DNA of 64,000 nucleotides, taken from contig OX638131.1 of assembly GCA_951804985.1 (NCBI GenBank), forward strand, positions 89,602,349-89,666,348, in the 5' to 3' direction. The notes beneath the pieces were generated by a model, which saw only the letters and a program-made list of their open reading frames with translations, was not told where the DNA came from and searched no databases. The position numbers and the translations under genes are program-made. Of the stretch, positions 46,996 through 58,715 are shown piece by piece. The DNA is from Dryomyza anilis (taxonomy: Eukaryota; Arthropoda; Insecta; Diptera; Dryomyzidae). The stretch's first letter is position 1, and every line of letters begins with the position of its first letter.

Positions 46996-47172
46996 GGGCC
47001 ATTCCCATTTTTTGTAACTTTGCACCACTGTATCTCTGGAAGTAGTGGTCGAAAAAAAAAATGATCAATGCATATCTCAATAACCTTTATCAGTTGTCCA
47101 AATTTCATTTAAATCGAAAAGTTAAAATCTTAAATTTTACATTTTTTTGATCGATTTGGTGTGAAATGGCCC
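46996..47172 (-). mobile_element. GGGCCATTCCA element, internally deleted, reverse copy
   Basis: GGGCCATTCCC faces GATTTGGTGTGAAATGGCCC. The interior (CACTGTATCTCTGGAAGTAG, GAAAAGTTAAAATCTTAAAT) is the reverse complement of the left third of the 28914 element. At 177 bp it is a short derivative. Flanks CTAT and TTAT agree at three of four bases. Confidence 0.82.
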
Positions 47173-47518
47173 TTATAAAATTTGAATTTTGAATGGGAAG
47201 TTTAAATTTGAGTAATTTTTTTTATGAATATTTTAAATGGAATGAAAATATGTGATTAAAATGTTAGTAAAAAATTTAATATGAAATTTTTATTTTTGAA
47301 TGAAAAGTTGAATGGAAAATTGAATTTTGAGTGCATAATATTTCTTTTTTCAGTCAAAATTTAAATTTTAAGTGAATATTTGAATATTAAAAGAAAATTT
47401 GAATTTTGAAGAAGAAATGTGAATATTGAAATTTAAATTAAATTTATTTAATGTTAATTTTATATATGAAAATTTGAATATTATAGAAAAAATTGAAATT
47501 TAGAATGAAAATTTAAAT

Positions 47519-48073
47519 GTTTTATTTCTGTTTTACGACCTCTTTTGATTATTTTAAGATATTGTCTTAACGTGCTCAAGATCCAGTCGGTACAAATTGG
47601 GTGTTTTGTACCAACAAATAAAACAACAAACAATTGGCAAAATGCATTGAGTGGCAGATCGTACAGCTGTTTCAGAGGCAGCCAACCCCGTTCATCAGCG
47701 ATCTTTCTCTGCAGATTCTACATATCAAGTCGCCTAAGTTTTCCTTCTACAATAAACACAATAAGAATTAAGTGCATTGAGGAAAGAACCAAAAGCAAAA
47801 ATGTAAAAACTGCATCAACTCAAGATTTTGCCAAAGTTGTTGTTGCGTGTAGCAATTTGCTACGTATAGGCTGCAGAGTTTACACAGAATCAAATACGTA
47901 GGCTGCCATTTGTATCAACAAAATGGTTTTTTTTTTATTATTTTTAAAAAATATAAAAAACCCTATAGATTTTAAACGCCGTGCACTGCGTTAACAATTA
48001 ATTGTTTTTATTTTACGACCTCTTTTGATTATTTTAAGATATAGTCTTAACGTGCTCAAGGTCCATTCGGTGT
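47519..48073. repeat. 65-bp direct repeats around a GC-richer 420-bp segment
   Basis: TTTTACGACCTCTTTTGATT followed by AAGATATTGTCTTAACGTGC occurs at about 47530 and again at about 48013 with few changes. The segment between is distinctly less AT-rich (AGAGGCAGCCAACCCCGTTC) and contains a 118-codon frame (47545-47901) that I do not recognise. No TG...CA ends or primer site support an LTR element. Confidence 0.7.
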
Positions 48074-48566
48074 TTTTAAATGAACATTTTAATGTTGAAG
48101 AAGAAATTGAAATTTTAGTAAGGTTTTGATGTTTGAGTGATAATTTGAAAGTTGAGTGAAAACTTAAATTTTGAGTACAAATTTAAACTTTGAGTGAAAA
48201 TTTGAATTTTCAATGAAAATTTAATTTCGAAGGACATTAAAATTTAAGTAAAAATTTGAATTTTGAATTAAAATTTGAATTTCAAGCGAGAAATTTAAAT
48301 TTAAAAAAGAAATATTAATTTGAGTAAAAATTTTAATTCTGAATGAAAATTGGAATATTAGGTACATTTTTTTAACTTTAAGTACATTTTTTTAACATAG
48401 ATTTTTTGGAATTTGAAGTCAAATTATAATCAAAGAGTAATATTTAAATTTTGAGTGAAAATGGAAAATAAAATAATTGAGTAGATTATATATTAGGTAA
48501 AAATTTAAATAATAACAAAAAAAAATTGTAAAATTTGGAATATTACATTTTTATAAGTTAAAATAA

Positions 48567-49224
48567 ACGAGTTGGGAAAGTTAGGTCACATGGGTAAGTT
48601 CGGTCACATGGGGCGGATTTTTATAGTCGGTCGGGCCCGACTATAAAATACCCTACACCTTTGGTGGTGATATTAATGTGGGATATTTAATTGCATACCT
48701 TAATTTTAAAGTTTTTAATAACCTCCCCACCCTCAGAATATTATTCATATATCAGAAATTTACGTCTTATATCCCCATAAATTAAAAAATTTATATAAAA
48801 GTATAAACAACTAAAAAAAAAAATTAAAAATATAATTGGGCGGACCACGCCTATATTTAAATTTTGAAAGGCTAATATTTCATAGATTTTATTTTAATAA
48901 TTTACGGATCAAATTTCCACTATGAAAACCCGGAAAATAATGAAAAAATGGGCGGATCACGCCCATTTTTGAACCACATATTTATAGGTGAATTCTAACA
49001 ATACCTTTTAAATTTTATAACTATACCTTCAATACTTTTCGAGTTATTAGTTCCGAAAGAGTTATTTAAAAGTGACTTGTATGGGAGGTGGGCGTGTCCG
49101 TTGACCGATTTGGTTCATTTTCAAACTCAGTGCCTACTTTTGGCTAAAATTTATTGAGACGAAATTTCATCGCATTCTGATCAGTATTTCTCAAGTTATT
49201 CTGTATTCGGACAGCAAGACAGCA

Positions 49225-49281
<57 letters not shown>

Positions 49282-49423
49282 TGGCTAAACGGACTCGGGT
49301 AGTGATGCTGATCAAGAATATATATGATGCTGATCAAGAATATATATACGGACACGCCTCCTAAGGGGCATTACAATATATGCACAAAGTTAATATACCC
49401 TGTACCTCATAGGTGTAGGGTAT
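48567..49423 (+). mobile_element. DINE-1/mini-me-like element, copy IV
   Basis: The ends, both hairpins and the 13-bp inverted motif match copy I. A pure CAGA microsatellite lies at about 49222-49278. The block GATGCTGATCAAGAATATAT is tandemly doubled (49300-49345), and ACTTTTCCATACC after it is missing. It is non-coding. Confidence 0.8.
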
Positions 49424-49551
49424 AAAAATTTCATAATAGTAGTAAAAACATAAAAACTAAAAAAAAGACAAATGTTATTTTACTCATAATACTATTTTTT
49501 TTTTCATCTGCAATGATTTTTTATAGGTATTTATTATATTATACACCCAGA

Positions 49552-50030
49552 AAAATATCTGGTAAAATAATGGTATTTTAATAGTAAAACAATAATTTCT
49601 ACTATTAAAGTTGGTCAATAGGATGCATACCATTAAACAATAATATTCAGACAATTAATAAAAAAAAATTGTTTGTACCATTATTTTTATAATGCGCCTT
49701 TGTTAAATATAATAAATAATAAATATAGTGGAAGATATTATTATTAATTGATGAGTATTTCTATTTTTATGGTATAGTCGAATTAAATTTTATTTTTCAA
49801 TATTTTCCTGCACCCAGAAAAAAATTCCCTCAAATCCCATTAAAATTGGTCAATAGGACAATTATTGATTTAATAGTATACACAAAATAAATTTTTTCAT
49901 ATAAACTCAATGGCAATTTCATGGTATTTTCAAGTATTTAATGGTATTTTCCGATTAAAATAATAATTTATCCTATTGAATATTTTTAATAGTAAAAAAC
50001 TATTATTTATATAGTATTTTTTTCTGGCAT
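49552..50030 (+). mobile_element. CACCCAGAAAA-ended MITE, two adjacent copies
   Basis: ACACCCAGAAAAATATCTGG at 49552 starts a diverged copy. At about 49812 CACCCAGAAAAAAATTCCCT starts a second that closely matches the reverse of 28889-29638 and ends TTTTTTTCTGG. The second copy lacks the 535-bp insertion and so records the empty site. Confidence 0.75.
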
Positions 50031-50178
50031 TTATAAATATTTTAATAAAATATAAAAATTGAAACCCACATAAATAAAATCACAAATTTTGTACACATCG
50101 TTACAATATACTACATTTCATGTTTGCTTCTGTCTGTATTTATTCCGTTGCCATAAGAGAGATTGATGTATATATTTT

Positions 50179-50893
50179 TATACCCTACACTAAGAGTGAA
50201 AGGGTATATTCAGTTTGGTACACCGTTTGTAACACCCAGAAGGAAGCATCTCCGGTATGGAAAAGTATATATATTCTTGATCAGCATGACCTCCTGAGTC
50301 GATTTAGCGATGTCCGTCTGTCCGCCTGTCTGTCCGTCTGTCTGTCTGTCTCTTGAAATCCCTACTACTTTTAAAATTGAAGAGCTAGATAAATAAAACT
50401 TATAACTTAGATTACTAATATACCTACGCTGTATGTGCGAAAAAAATGGCGAGATCGGTCTATTGTGACCTATGATCCGACCACTTATGTTCAAATACCT
50501 CATATAAAATGTACATATAAAGATCAATTTTTACGTATACGTGCTAGGTAAACTTTTTTGGTCAAATATATATTGACATCATGTTCAAATACATGATAAT
50601 AAAGTTTTCCGGCGAAAAGACTTGTGGCTCACAAAAAAAAAAATCGAAATTCGGTACACCTACCCATTTGTAAATATGGGTATCAAATGAATGGAAATTC
50701 TTCAGCGATTGAATGTTTGTAGTTATTTTCAGGATTCGTATACCCTGGTGACCTATATATCACTTTGAATGGTAACCACACATATGTGTAGGGCATTTAT
50801 AGTCGGCTTAGACCGACTATAATTTTGATAATCCTAACTATCATAATTACACCTACTTTAAAATTTCCCATGTGATCTAACCTTCCCAACTGT
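50179..50893 (-). mobile_element. DINE-1/mini-me-like element, copy V, diverged subfamily
   Basis: Reverse orientation. It starts TATACCCTACACTAAGAGTG, contains TATATATTCTTGATCAGCAT and GTCCGTCTGTCTGTC repeats, then the hairpin TATAGTCGG-CTTAGA-CCGACTATA at about 50798. It ends ATCTAACCTTCCCAACTGTT, the complement of the common left end. The hairpin loop differs from copies I-IV while the stem is kept. It carries unique internal sequence. Confidence 0.75.
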
Positions 50894-52676
50894 TTTTTTT
50901 TTCAATTTAAAAATAAGAAAGATTAAATATTTATAATGTATTTTACATCAAATAAATTGAGAATGAATCGCAGAATGACTCCCAAAACGAATCTATTCGT
51001 TTTTTATGCTTTGTACAAGAAGAAGTTTTTAGTACTGTGGGATGAATGGGCACTGATAATTTATATTATATGTTTATGCTACCTACCTTTCCCTACCATT
51101 TTGCTTTCAGCATATAGCCTACCTTACCCTGCTTGTGCCTACCATTTTGATAACCCCCTATACATACCCTACCTGTGCCTGCTATTTCACTACAAATTTT
51201 GTTTTCGTGCTGTAGCAGGGATTTAGCAGCTTTTATCCACATTCCCACCTTTGCCAACCTCAAAGCTTCATATAAAATGTGATTTCAATGCGTATAGGTA
51301 GCTTGTTTGCCTGCGTTTTTCGAACCATTTTCCTGCTTAAAATTTTGTCTGGTGCACATAGTGAGACGTTTATTATTATAGGAGGAAACTATTAAAACAG
51401 TAGTATGTATACTATTAAAAATAATAATACTAAAACACTTAAATTAATGGTTCTGAATATTTCGAATCTTATCAAATGAATTAGAAATCTTTTGAATTAA
51501 TATGAAAAAACTATTAATACTTGAAACATAAAATCAATGGTCGATGGTCGTAATAGGACATTTTCTTCTGAGTGTACAATGACAATGTACTTTTGTAATA
51601 ATACATACAAAAGTATGCCATTAGATATAAAAAAATGTTATTTATTTGACAAATTATTAAATCTACATTACAAAACATCGCACGTGGTGTCACCAGTAGC
51701 CGCAATTTTTAGCGCTTCACCAAGCACATGATATGCGACATTTTAATTAAATTAACCTGGTGCAAAACAATTTAAAATGGTATGAGCAACACAGCGAGCA
51801 GACTGTTAACAACAGCTGTTACACTAGCAAATACAGACAGACATACAGTAACAAAGACAGGCCAAAGGACGGGAGGCGGACAAACTTAAGAAGATTTGCG
51901 CCAAATAAAATTTTGCCACTTGAATTAATTAAACGTAATTGGCTGCGCCGCATAGGCGCCAGGAAATAACGAAAGGATGCAGATAACAGAAGTGAAAAAA
52001 CGAAAAAAAAAACTTAAAAAGCGCTAAACATTTTAACGGTTGCCGCGTCTTGCAGGTAATTAACAAGAGATAAATTTTACGCGGCAAAGCGATACAAATT
52101 AATACAAATGGTGGGATCTGAAGGTGTTCATTTTGTTACTAACTAATGTAAGAAACAATTTAATTCAAAGCATTTGTAATGACAACATTCTGCTACTTGG
52201 GGGAAAAAAAAGGTGCAAAATGGAATTTGTTATTTTTACCTCAACGTAATAAAAACAATTAAGAACAAAGTACTTTGAAAATATTGCAGACTAATTGTAT
52301 GAGTTTGCTGTTTAAGAGAAATTTATTTTTGTAGTTGGTAATTTTTATATTTTTTTTTAGCGATACTTTTATTTTTGAACCAATATTTTCGTGATAATAT
52401 TTGAATATATATTTAAATATATATGTCCTTTAATAAAAATATACTTGCCATAATCAAAAAATGTGTAAAACTTATTATTTTTATTTTATTTAATATATAT
52501 GATATACTATTTATATTGCAATAAGCAAATAATTATGATTATGGCAAACATGACCAGTATAAGGTATTTCATAACTCAAGTCAGTGATATATTAAAATTA
52601 ATCATAATAATGATTAAAAGAAAATCATTTTTATATTTCAATATTGTGATTTATGTTTTATTTTGTATGTGTTATA
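50894..52676. other. unannotated sequence, partly C-rich
   Basis: At 51.07-51.19 kb degenerate CCTACC-rich units (GCCTACCTTACCCTGCTTGT) occur. A possible relic of the CACCCAG MITE lies at 51.36-51.58 kb. No gene was recognised. Confidence 0.4.
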
Positions 52677-53482
52677 CCCAGGTAGGAATTTCCAGGCTGC
52701 AACAAAAGTGCCAGGTTTGTTACAGGCTTGACTACCAAGGCTTGGCACAATCGTCACTCACAGACTCCACACAGGCCTTGATATACCAAGCTAGACACAA
52801 GCCTGGCACATTTGTCATTCCCAGATTTCAAACAAGCCTCGTAAGTTTATGCTGAACACAAGCCTGGCACAATTTTCATTCTCGGACTCCACACAGGCCT
52901 CGGTATACCAATATTGGCACAATGCTGACACAATATTGAGCCACATATGAAAATTGTCAAATTATTCAAACCGCCATATGCTGACGGACATTCAAAATTC
53001 CGTCTCTTACATATTTATTTATCTACAGATACAACTCTCAAGTGTAATGAAATGAATAATGAATGCAATGCCCATGACAAATTATGCCCAATAGCATGAA
53101 TCTTCAGGCGTATTAAAGGATTGTCGCAAGTCTGAAGCATAGGTCTGGTTTCAAGAGTGAGACACAAGCCTTGGTACAAGCCTGGCACACAAGCCTTGGT
53201 ACAATCCTAAATTACAGGCTTGTAACATAGTTATCATTCCAGCCTTGACACAGCTTTGGCACAGGCCTAAAACATAGTGTTTGCACTAGACTGAGATATA
53301 AGTCTGGCACAACATTTGTCAACGAGCCTTGGACAAGCCTGGGATACAGGCTTGTAACATAGTTATCATTCCAGTCTTGACACAGTCTTGGAAAGAGCTT
53401 GGATAACAGCGTTGGCACAGGCTTGAGTAGCATTGGCACAAGCCTGTGTCAGGCTTGTGCCGGTCGTTAATTCCTACTTGGG
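52677..53482 (+). mobile_element. CCCAGGTAGGAATT-ended element with internal minisatellite
   Basis: CCCAGGTAGGAATT at the left faces AATTCCTACTTGGG at the right (one mismatch). TA flanks at 52675-52676 and 53483-53484. Most of the 806 bp is a degenerate, comparatively GC-rich repeat of words such as AAGCCTGGCACAA and AGGCTTGTGCC. The frames at 52499-52855 and 53212-53522 read through this repeat and are not genes. Confidence 0.78.
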
Positions 53483-53720
53483 TAATAGTGGTGAATAATA
53501 ATTTTATCAATATTTTGATCATAATTGTATTTTTTTATTTCTTATCCAATCAAAATATATTTATGCTTACTATAAGCAATTTATTTGTCTTTTATTTTTT
53601 ATATGTAATAATAACGGTGAATACTGATTTTAAAATATTTTGATCATAATGGTTTTTTATTTTCCTAGCAAAATATATTTATGCTTGCTATAAGCAATTT
53701 ATTATTTAAATAAATGTGTA
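53483..53720. repeat. 125-bp tandem duplication
   Basis: TATTTTGATCATAATTG/GG and AAAATATATTTATGCTTACT/GCT recur 125 bp apart, immediately right of the preceding element. Confidence 0.75.
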
Positions 53721-56255
53721 CATGCATCATGCTAATTTATTTTTATATATTAAAATATTTTATAAAAAATTATTATCCGCATCTCTCATACAAACTGTTA
53801 TTTAAAGATCCGAACTCATAAAATATTTCTTTTTGAAGATAGCAGCTAGAAAATGCTTGCGACAAATATTTATATTTATCATTAATTTAAACAATTGCAT
53901 CAACAATTACCTACTAATATTCTAGAGATACTTGTTTAGAACTAATTGAAATAAACATATTATTATTAGCTTAGGAATTAAAGCTACAACAAATTGTTGT
54001 CATAATAAATATGGTTTAAAGGGTACTAGAACACATATTCCATACACACGCAGAAAAAATATGATTGATAAGAGGTTAACATTATTATGATTGTGTAAAA
54101 CGTACAACATGCTTGAAATAATAATAATAATATCTAGAAAGGAATATGCTTCAGATTCGTTAAACCTCACTTGTGCCTAATTTTTAGAATAATGAAATGC
54201 CAAAAAGTGGTATCATCAAGCTCAATTATATAAATTATTGCTAAGATTATTATATTTTTACTTTTCCTTGTAATTGTTATAGCAATCATTAAACTTCTGT
54301 ACCCGCTGCAATCATTACATTCAAAATATAACCTAATTCTTATGTGATCTTGTGAATGATTTATCATTTAACTTATTCATTATATTTTTATTGAGTCAAA
54401 CTTGCTGCATATATAAAAAATATAATTATGATTGCAGGCAAATTATTTAAATTGGTTATCATGGAATAGTATATAATATACATGAAATATTTTTTATTAA
54501 AATAAAATGTTATACGTAAATATTCCTAATAAGCTAAAACATATTAATATAATCATGAAAATGTTTGCAAAAACTATTTCAATATTTCATATCTTCCTAA
54601 AAGTAATTAAATTACTCAAACTATTTAATAATCGAAAATTGTTACAAAACATAAGTTTTAGGCACATCTATGTTTACGGCAATCATTAAATATAATTGTG
54701 TTGTAGCAAATAATATACAATTTTTTGTCGTTGTTCAAATTGTTCAGAGTGTACATTTGGTAGTTTTTTTACGCTCTTTTAAATTATTAAATGTTATTTT
54801 ATATATTCACAACATATTGATGCCAATTGTAAATGTATGAAAATATTTTTCATTAAAATTTTACGCTCGATTGCATGCTGTTGACAAGTGTGCATTGAGT
54901 GAATGAAGTCAATTGGAAAATTGCTGCCCGTGGCATTAATTTAAAAATACTTCAATAACTTCAATTTTGCATGAGCAGAATAATTAACAATGGGTAAATA
55001 TTAAAAGATATCATTATTTTAGGTTTTTATAAAAAAAGAAAAATCATTAAAATAAAATTCAAATAAACTAAATCAAAGTAATAATCAAAATGTTTTACTA
55101 AGTATTCAGCCAATTTCAACTATTTTTGTGATTTCATTTTTAAACAGATGCCAGTTTACAATTCTGGCATTCATGTATATAATTTAATTCCCATATTATT
55201 CTATTTTTACTGTTTTTCATTTAGTTTTTTATTTAGTATATTATTCTACTACAATATAAGTAGTTACTTACCGTCAACAGCAATATATTCAGCGCTTTAT
55301 TTCCTGTTTGTAAAATGTTTCCATCCGGTGGCGAAAACTTTGTTGTCGAGGTTTCTTAAATTTTTGTTTTGTAAGTTTTATTTTTAAACCAGCTCTTGCA
55401 TAATAGCAGAATAATAGTGCATTTCGAAAAATGTATTTCTAAAATAATGAAAAGAAAAAAATAAAACCATAAAAATATACAATCTCAAATCAGCTTAAGA
55501 TAACTTAAAATATTCTAATATCTATCTGCAAGAAACCATAAATCTTATGAAATTTCTTAAAACATAAATTAAACTTCGATGACCACCCTCGGGCTTATGC
55601 AATTTAAACTGTTATAAATTTAACAAATGCACAGAAAGCCAAGAAAGAAATACACCTATTTATATATTATATGTTTCTTGGAAATACATATAAACATTTT
55701 GAATACGAACTAAGAGTTTAAGAATAAAGTCAACTTTACGATAATTTGAAAAATGTGACACAATTCAAAAGACTACGAAATTTTTTCACAACACAACGAA
55801 AATTAAATTGTTCAAAGTTTTTTTTTTCAAATATGTTTGTCGTAAGTATAAATATTGATCAATGTCTGGAAATTTGAAAAAAATTTAATTTAAGATATAA
55901 AAAAAAAAATTAAATTATATTTGTCTCAAGAATATTGTTTTGAATTGGTATATTTGTGGCAAGTATATGATTAATATTCAATATATTTAATTGGTTTTCT
56001 ATAAAATAGATATATTTGTCACAAGAATATATTTTAATAAATTGTTTGTTTAATGCAATTCATTTTCTAAGTAGAAACATACACATCATTCTTATATTGA
56101 ATTGTTGTGTCTCTGATTTCGATATTTTTATTATTTAGAACTGCAGATATATGTCTGGCAGATATAACATAATTCACAAATATTTATTCGAAATTTATTT
56201 TGCATCTACAAACCATTGTTTGGTTTAGAATTTAAATAGATTTATAACGTAATAT
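53721..56255. other. unannotated AT-rich sequence
   Basis: No gene was recognised. From about 55.8 kb the word TATTTGTCACAAG, or variants of it, becomes frequent, leading into the next duplication. The 79-codon frame at 55148-55387 is aromatic-rich and unsupported. Confidence 0.4.
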
Positions 56256-57290
56256 TTGGATTATTACTATTCTGATTTTAGTATATTGAAAATTGTTTGA
56301 TATTTTAAAATATTTGTTGCAAGTCTTATTTTATAAAGTAATTAATGAAAATAATTATTAAATATTATAAATATTCACTATAAATTAACAAAATTTTAAA
56401 AATATGTGTTTGTAAATATATGTTTTATAAATTATAATATTCGTTTATATGTTCATATGGAAAAAGAGTATATTTGGCAACAATTATATAATGATGCTAT
56501 TTTTTAAATAATGTGGTAATCAAAATATGAAATAAGGGAAATGTTTGAAAAATTAGAGAATTATTGTGACAGCGACAAAATTCATATTGTAATTATTATA
56601 TGTTTGCTGCAATCAGTTTTTTTCGTGCGTTTTTTTTGGTTTATAACTGTTCTGAATTTAGAATATTGAAAACTTTTTGATATTGATGCAAGTCTTATTT
56701 TATGAAGTAATTATTGAAAATAATTCTTAAATATTATTAATTCCCACTATAAATTAACCGAATGCTTTGTATTAAAAATAAATGTTTGCAAATATATGTC
56801 TTATAAATTCTAATATTTGTTTATATGATCATATGGAAAAGGAGTATATTTTGCAACAATAAAGGGTTTTTCAATAAGAGCGCTACAAAAGTATTTTTCA
56901 AGGGTTTTTCAACAGGCACGATACCGCTATTTTGACATTTCTCTTCAGTAAGATTTGCCATTTCATGATGGATAGAGCCAACAACGAGTCGAAATTATTA
57001 AAATTTACTACCGAAATTAGAATTCGTATATCTTTCCATCATAAAATGGCAAACCTTACTGAAGATAGATGTCAAAAGAGGGGCAAGAAATATGGCGTCG
57101 TTTGCTGTCACTGTCGCTCTACTTTTGTAGCGTCCCTGTTGAAAAACCCTTTAATTCTATTTTTAAAAAATATGAAATACCAGAAGCGTTTGAAAAATAA
57201 GAGCATGATTGTAACAGTGACAAAGTTCATATTTGTAACTATTATATATTTGCTACAATCAGTTTTTTTCATGCATATACTTGTGACAAG
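56256..57290. repeat. about 375-bp tandem duplication, second unit carrying a foldback
   Basis: AAGTCTTATTTTATAAAGTA, ATGGAAAAAGAGTATATTTG and CTGCAATCAGTTTTTTTCGT occur in both units with about 10-15 percent divergence by eye. Unit 2 is lengthened by the foldback at 56862-57151. Confidence 0.78.
56862..57151 (+). mobile_element. asymmetric foldback element, copy 3 (TA target)
   Basis: AAGGGTTTTTCAATAAGAGC (outer module) precedes the left arm. Spacer GCCAACAACGAGTCGAAATT and right arm GCGTCCCTGTTGAAAAACCC follow. TA flanks at 56860-56861 and 57152-57153. The left arm is shortened. The 160-codon frame at 56932-57414 starts inside it and is fortuitous. Confidence 0.87.
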
Positions 57291-58187
57291 TAAAAATATA
57301 ACTGTGAGTAATATTTGTGTTAGTTTTTTGCTTATGTTATATACAAATATTAAATTACCTAATACTTTATTTACTTTTTATTTTTTCTCTTTGAGTTGTG
57401 TCACTTTTTATTAAGAAATACTAGACATGCTTGCATACATAAATATGTCCTTGTGTGTGCCTATATATATATATATATTAAATCATAGTGCATACATTAT
57501 CAGGCACATTACGCGCTTAAGTGTGTCAATTGTGGGCGTGTTAAAGTTTTTGGCCTGTTCAAATGGGTGGCAACACGAACGGATGCATTGATTCATAGCC
57601 AAATGTGCGAACATGCATTCGGTGCGTCAGGGCATAAAATTGGGTCGTATTACAAGTATAGTTGGTTGGCTGTGAAAGCGCTATAAAATCCGCATTAATA
57701 TTTTACATATTTTTTAATCATACAGAAGACAGTATTTTGTGCCTAACTTGTTTAAAACAAGATAATGTTTCATTTAATATTTCTTTTATGTTTTTGCAAA
57801 ATTTAATTAAATATTTGGTATTAAAGGTCATCATTTGAATAATTGGCTTTTTATTAATTAGGATTCTATGCAATTAAACCGGGAACCCCTTTAATTAGCA
57901 ACCATTTTTCATATTTTTATTAATATATTTTTTTTATACAGTACCTAATTTGAAATATCTTCACTCAAAAATTAAGATCAAAAGCAAATAATGTATAAAA
58001 CTAAAAATCAAAAGATGGAATTAATTCTTATATGCTCTAATGGTTTTTATTATAATTTAATAATAAAGGTCAAATGAAAACTTTTGTTTTCTTCAAGAAT
58101 ATCAAGGGTTTGTTTAATATCAGAAGAGTAAGGAAATGCTTGCAACATATATATTTTATTAGTTTTTTCTTGTTTTGGTTATTTGGA
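57291..58187. other. unannotated AT-rich sequence
   Basis: A short TA run lies at about 57464. A less AT-biased patch at 57.52-57.68 kb (GTGTGTCAATTGTGGGCGTG, GGATGCATTGATTCATAGCC) may be conserved non-coding DNA. No gene was recognised. Confidence 0.4.
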
Positions 58188-58436
58188 GGAACATTCGAAA
58201 AACCAAAAAAAAATGTTTTTTTTTCGGCTTCTTTAATCGAATTTTATCATTATTTTTTGAATATCTACTAAGATCCACAGCACTCAGACAGACTATATCC
58301 ATTGTACTGTGAAATCTATTCCCTACAATTTTGTGGTTAATATCACCACGAGCGCCCATGCCCAAGCCGGGATTCGAACCCGAGACCTTCAGAATGCAAG
58401 TCCAGCGTGCTACCCCTGGACTGCTGAGGCCGGCTT
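58188..58436 (-). mobile_element. tRNA-derived SINE, family 2
   Basis: The minus-strand head starts GCCGGCCTCAGCAGTCCAGG and has a perfect B box GGTTCGAATCC (58370-58380), then a non-tRNA body and an A-rich tail near 58195-58228. TTATTTGGA occurs at 58179-58187 and 58437-58445, a likely 9-bp target duplication. The sequence is unrelated to family 1 beyond the pol III boxes. It does not fold as a functional tRNA. Confidence 0.7.
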
Positions 58437-58715
58437 TTATTTGGAATAAAACTTGATAAAATCAGTTATTTAAAACACAAAATAATTGCATATATAAATG
58501 ATCACCTTTTTGAAACTCGGTTCAAAAGTTATTGGCCGATATCTCGTAAACTTTCCCATATTAAATTTATTTTAATTTTAATTTAAATATATTTTAATTT
58601 TATAACTTTTAACTTTATAAATACAAGTGTTTTAATCATTTTCATTACAGAAAATTAAATTAATTCATCATATGAATTACGGGTCGTATGAGTGATATTA
58701 GTAAAATTTTAATAC
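58437..58715. other. unannotated AT-rich sequence
   Basis: Nothing recognisable was seen. Confidence 0.4.

Larger units (their letters stand above)
46601..48530. repeat. degenerate continuation of the 19-bp minisatellite
   Basis: AAAATTTGAATTTTGAGTG-like units recur at 46.60-46.99, 47.18-47.51 and 48.08-48.50 kb. They are interrupted by the elements annotated at 46996 and 47519. Confidence 0.7.

Noticed and set aside
47519..48073. LTR retrotransposon or TRIM
   Set aside because: The direct repeats lack TG/CA ends. No primer-binding site or polypurine tract could be identified beside them.
56932..57414. 160-codon plus-strand frame
   Set aside because: It starts inside a foldback element and runs into AT-rich DNA with different composition. 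No domain is recognised and frame continuity is accidental.
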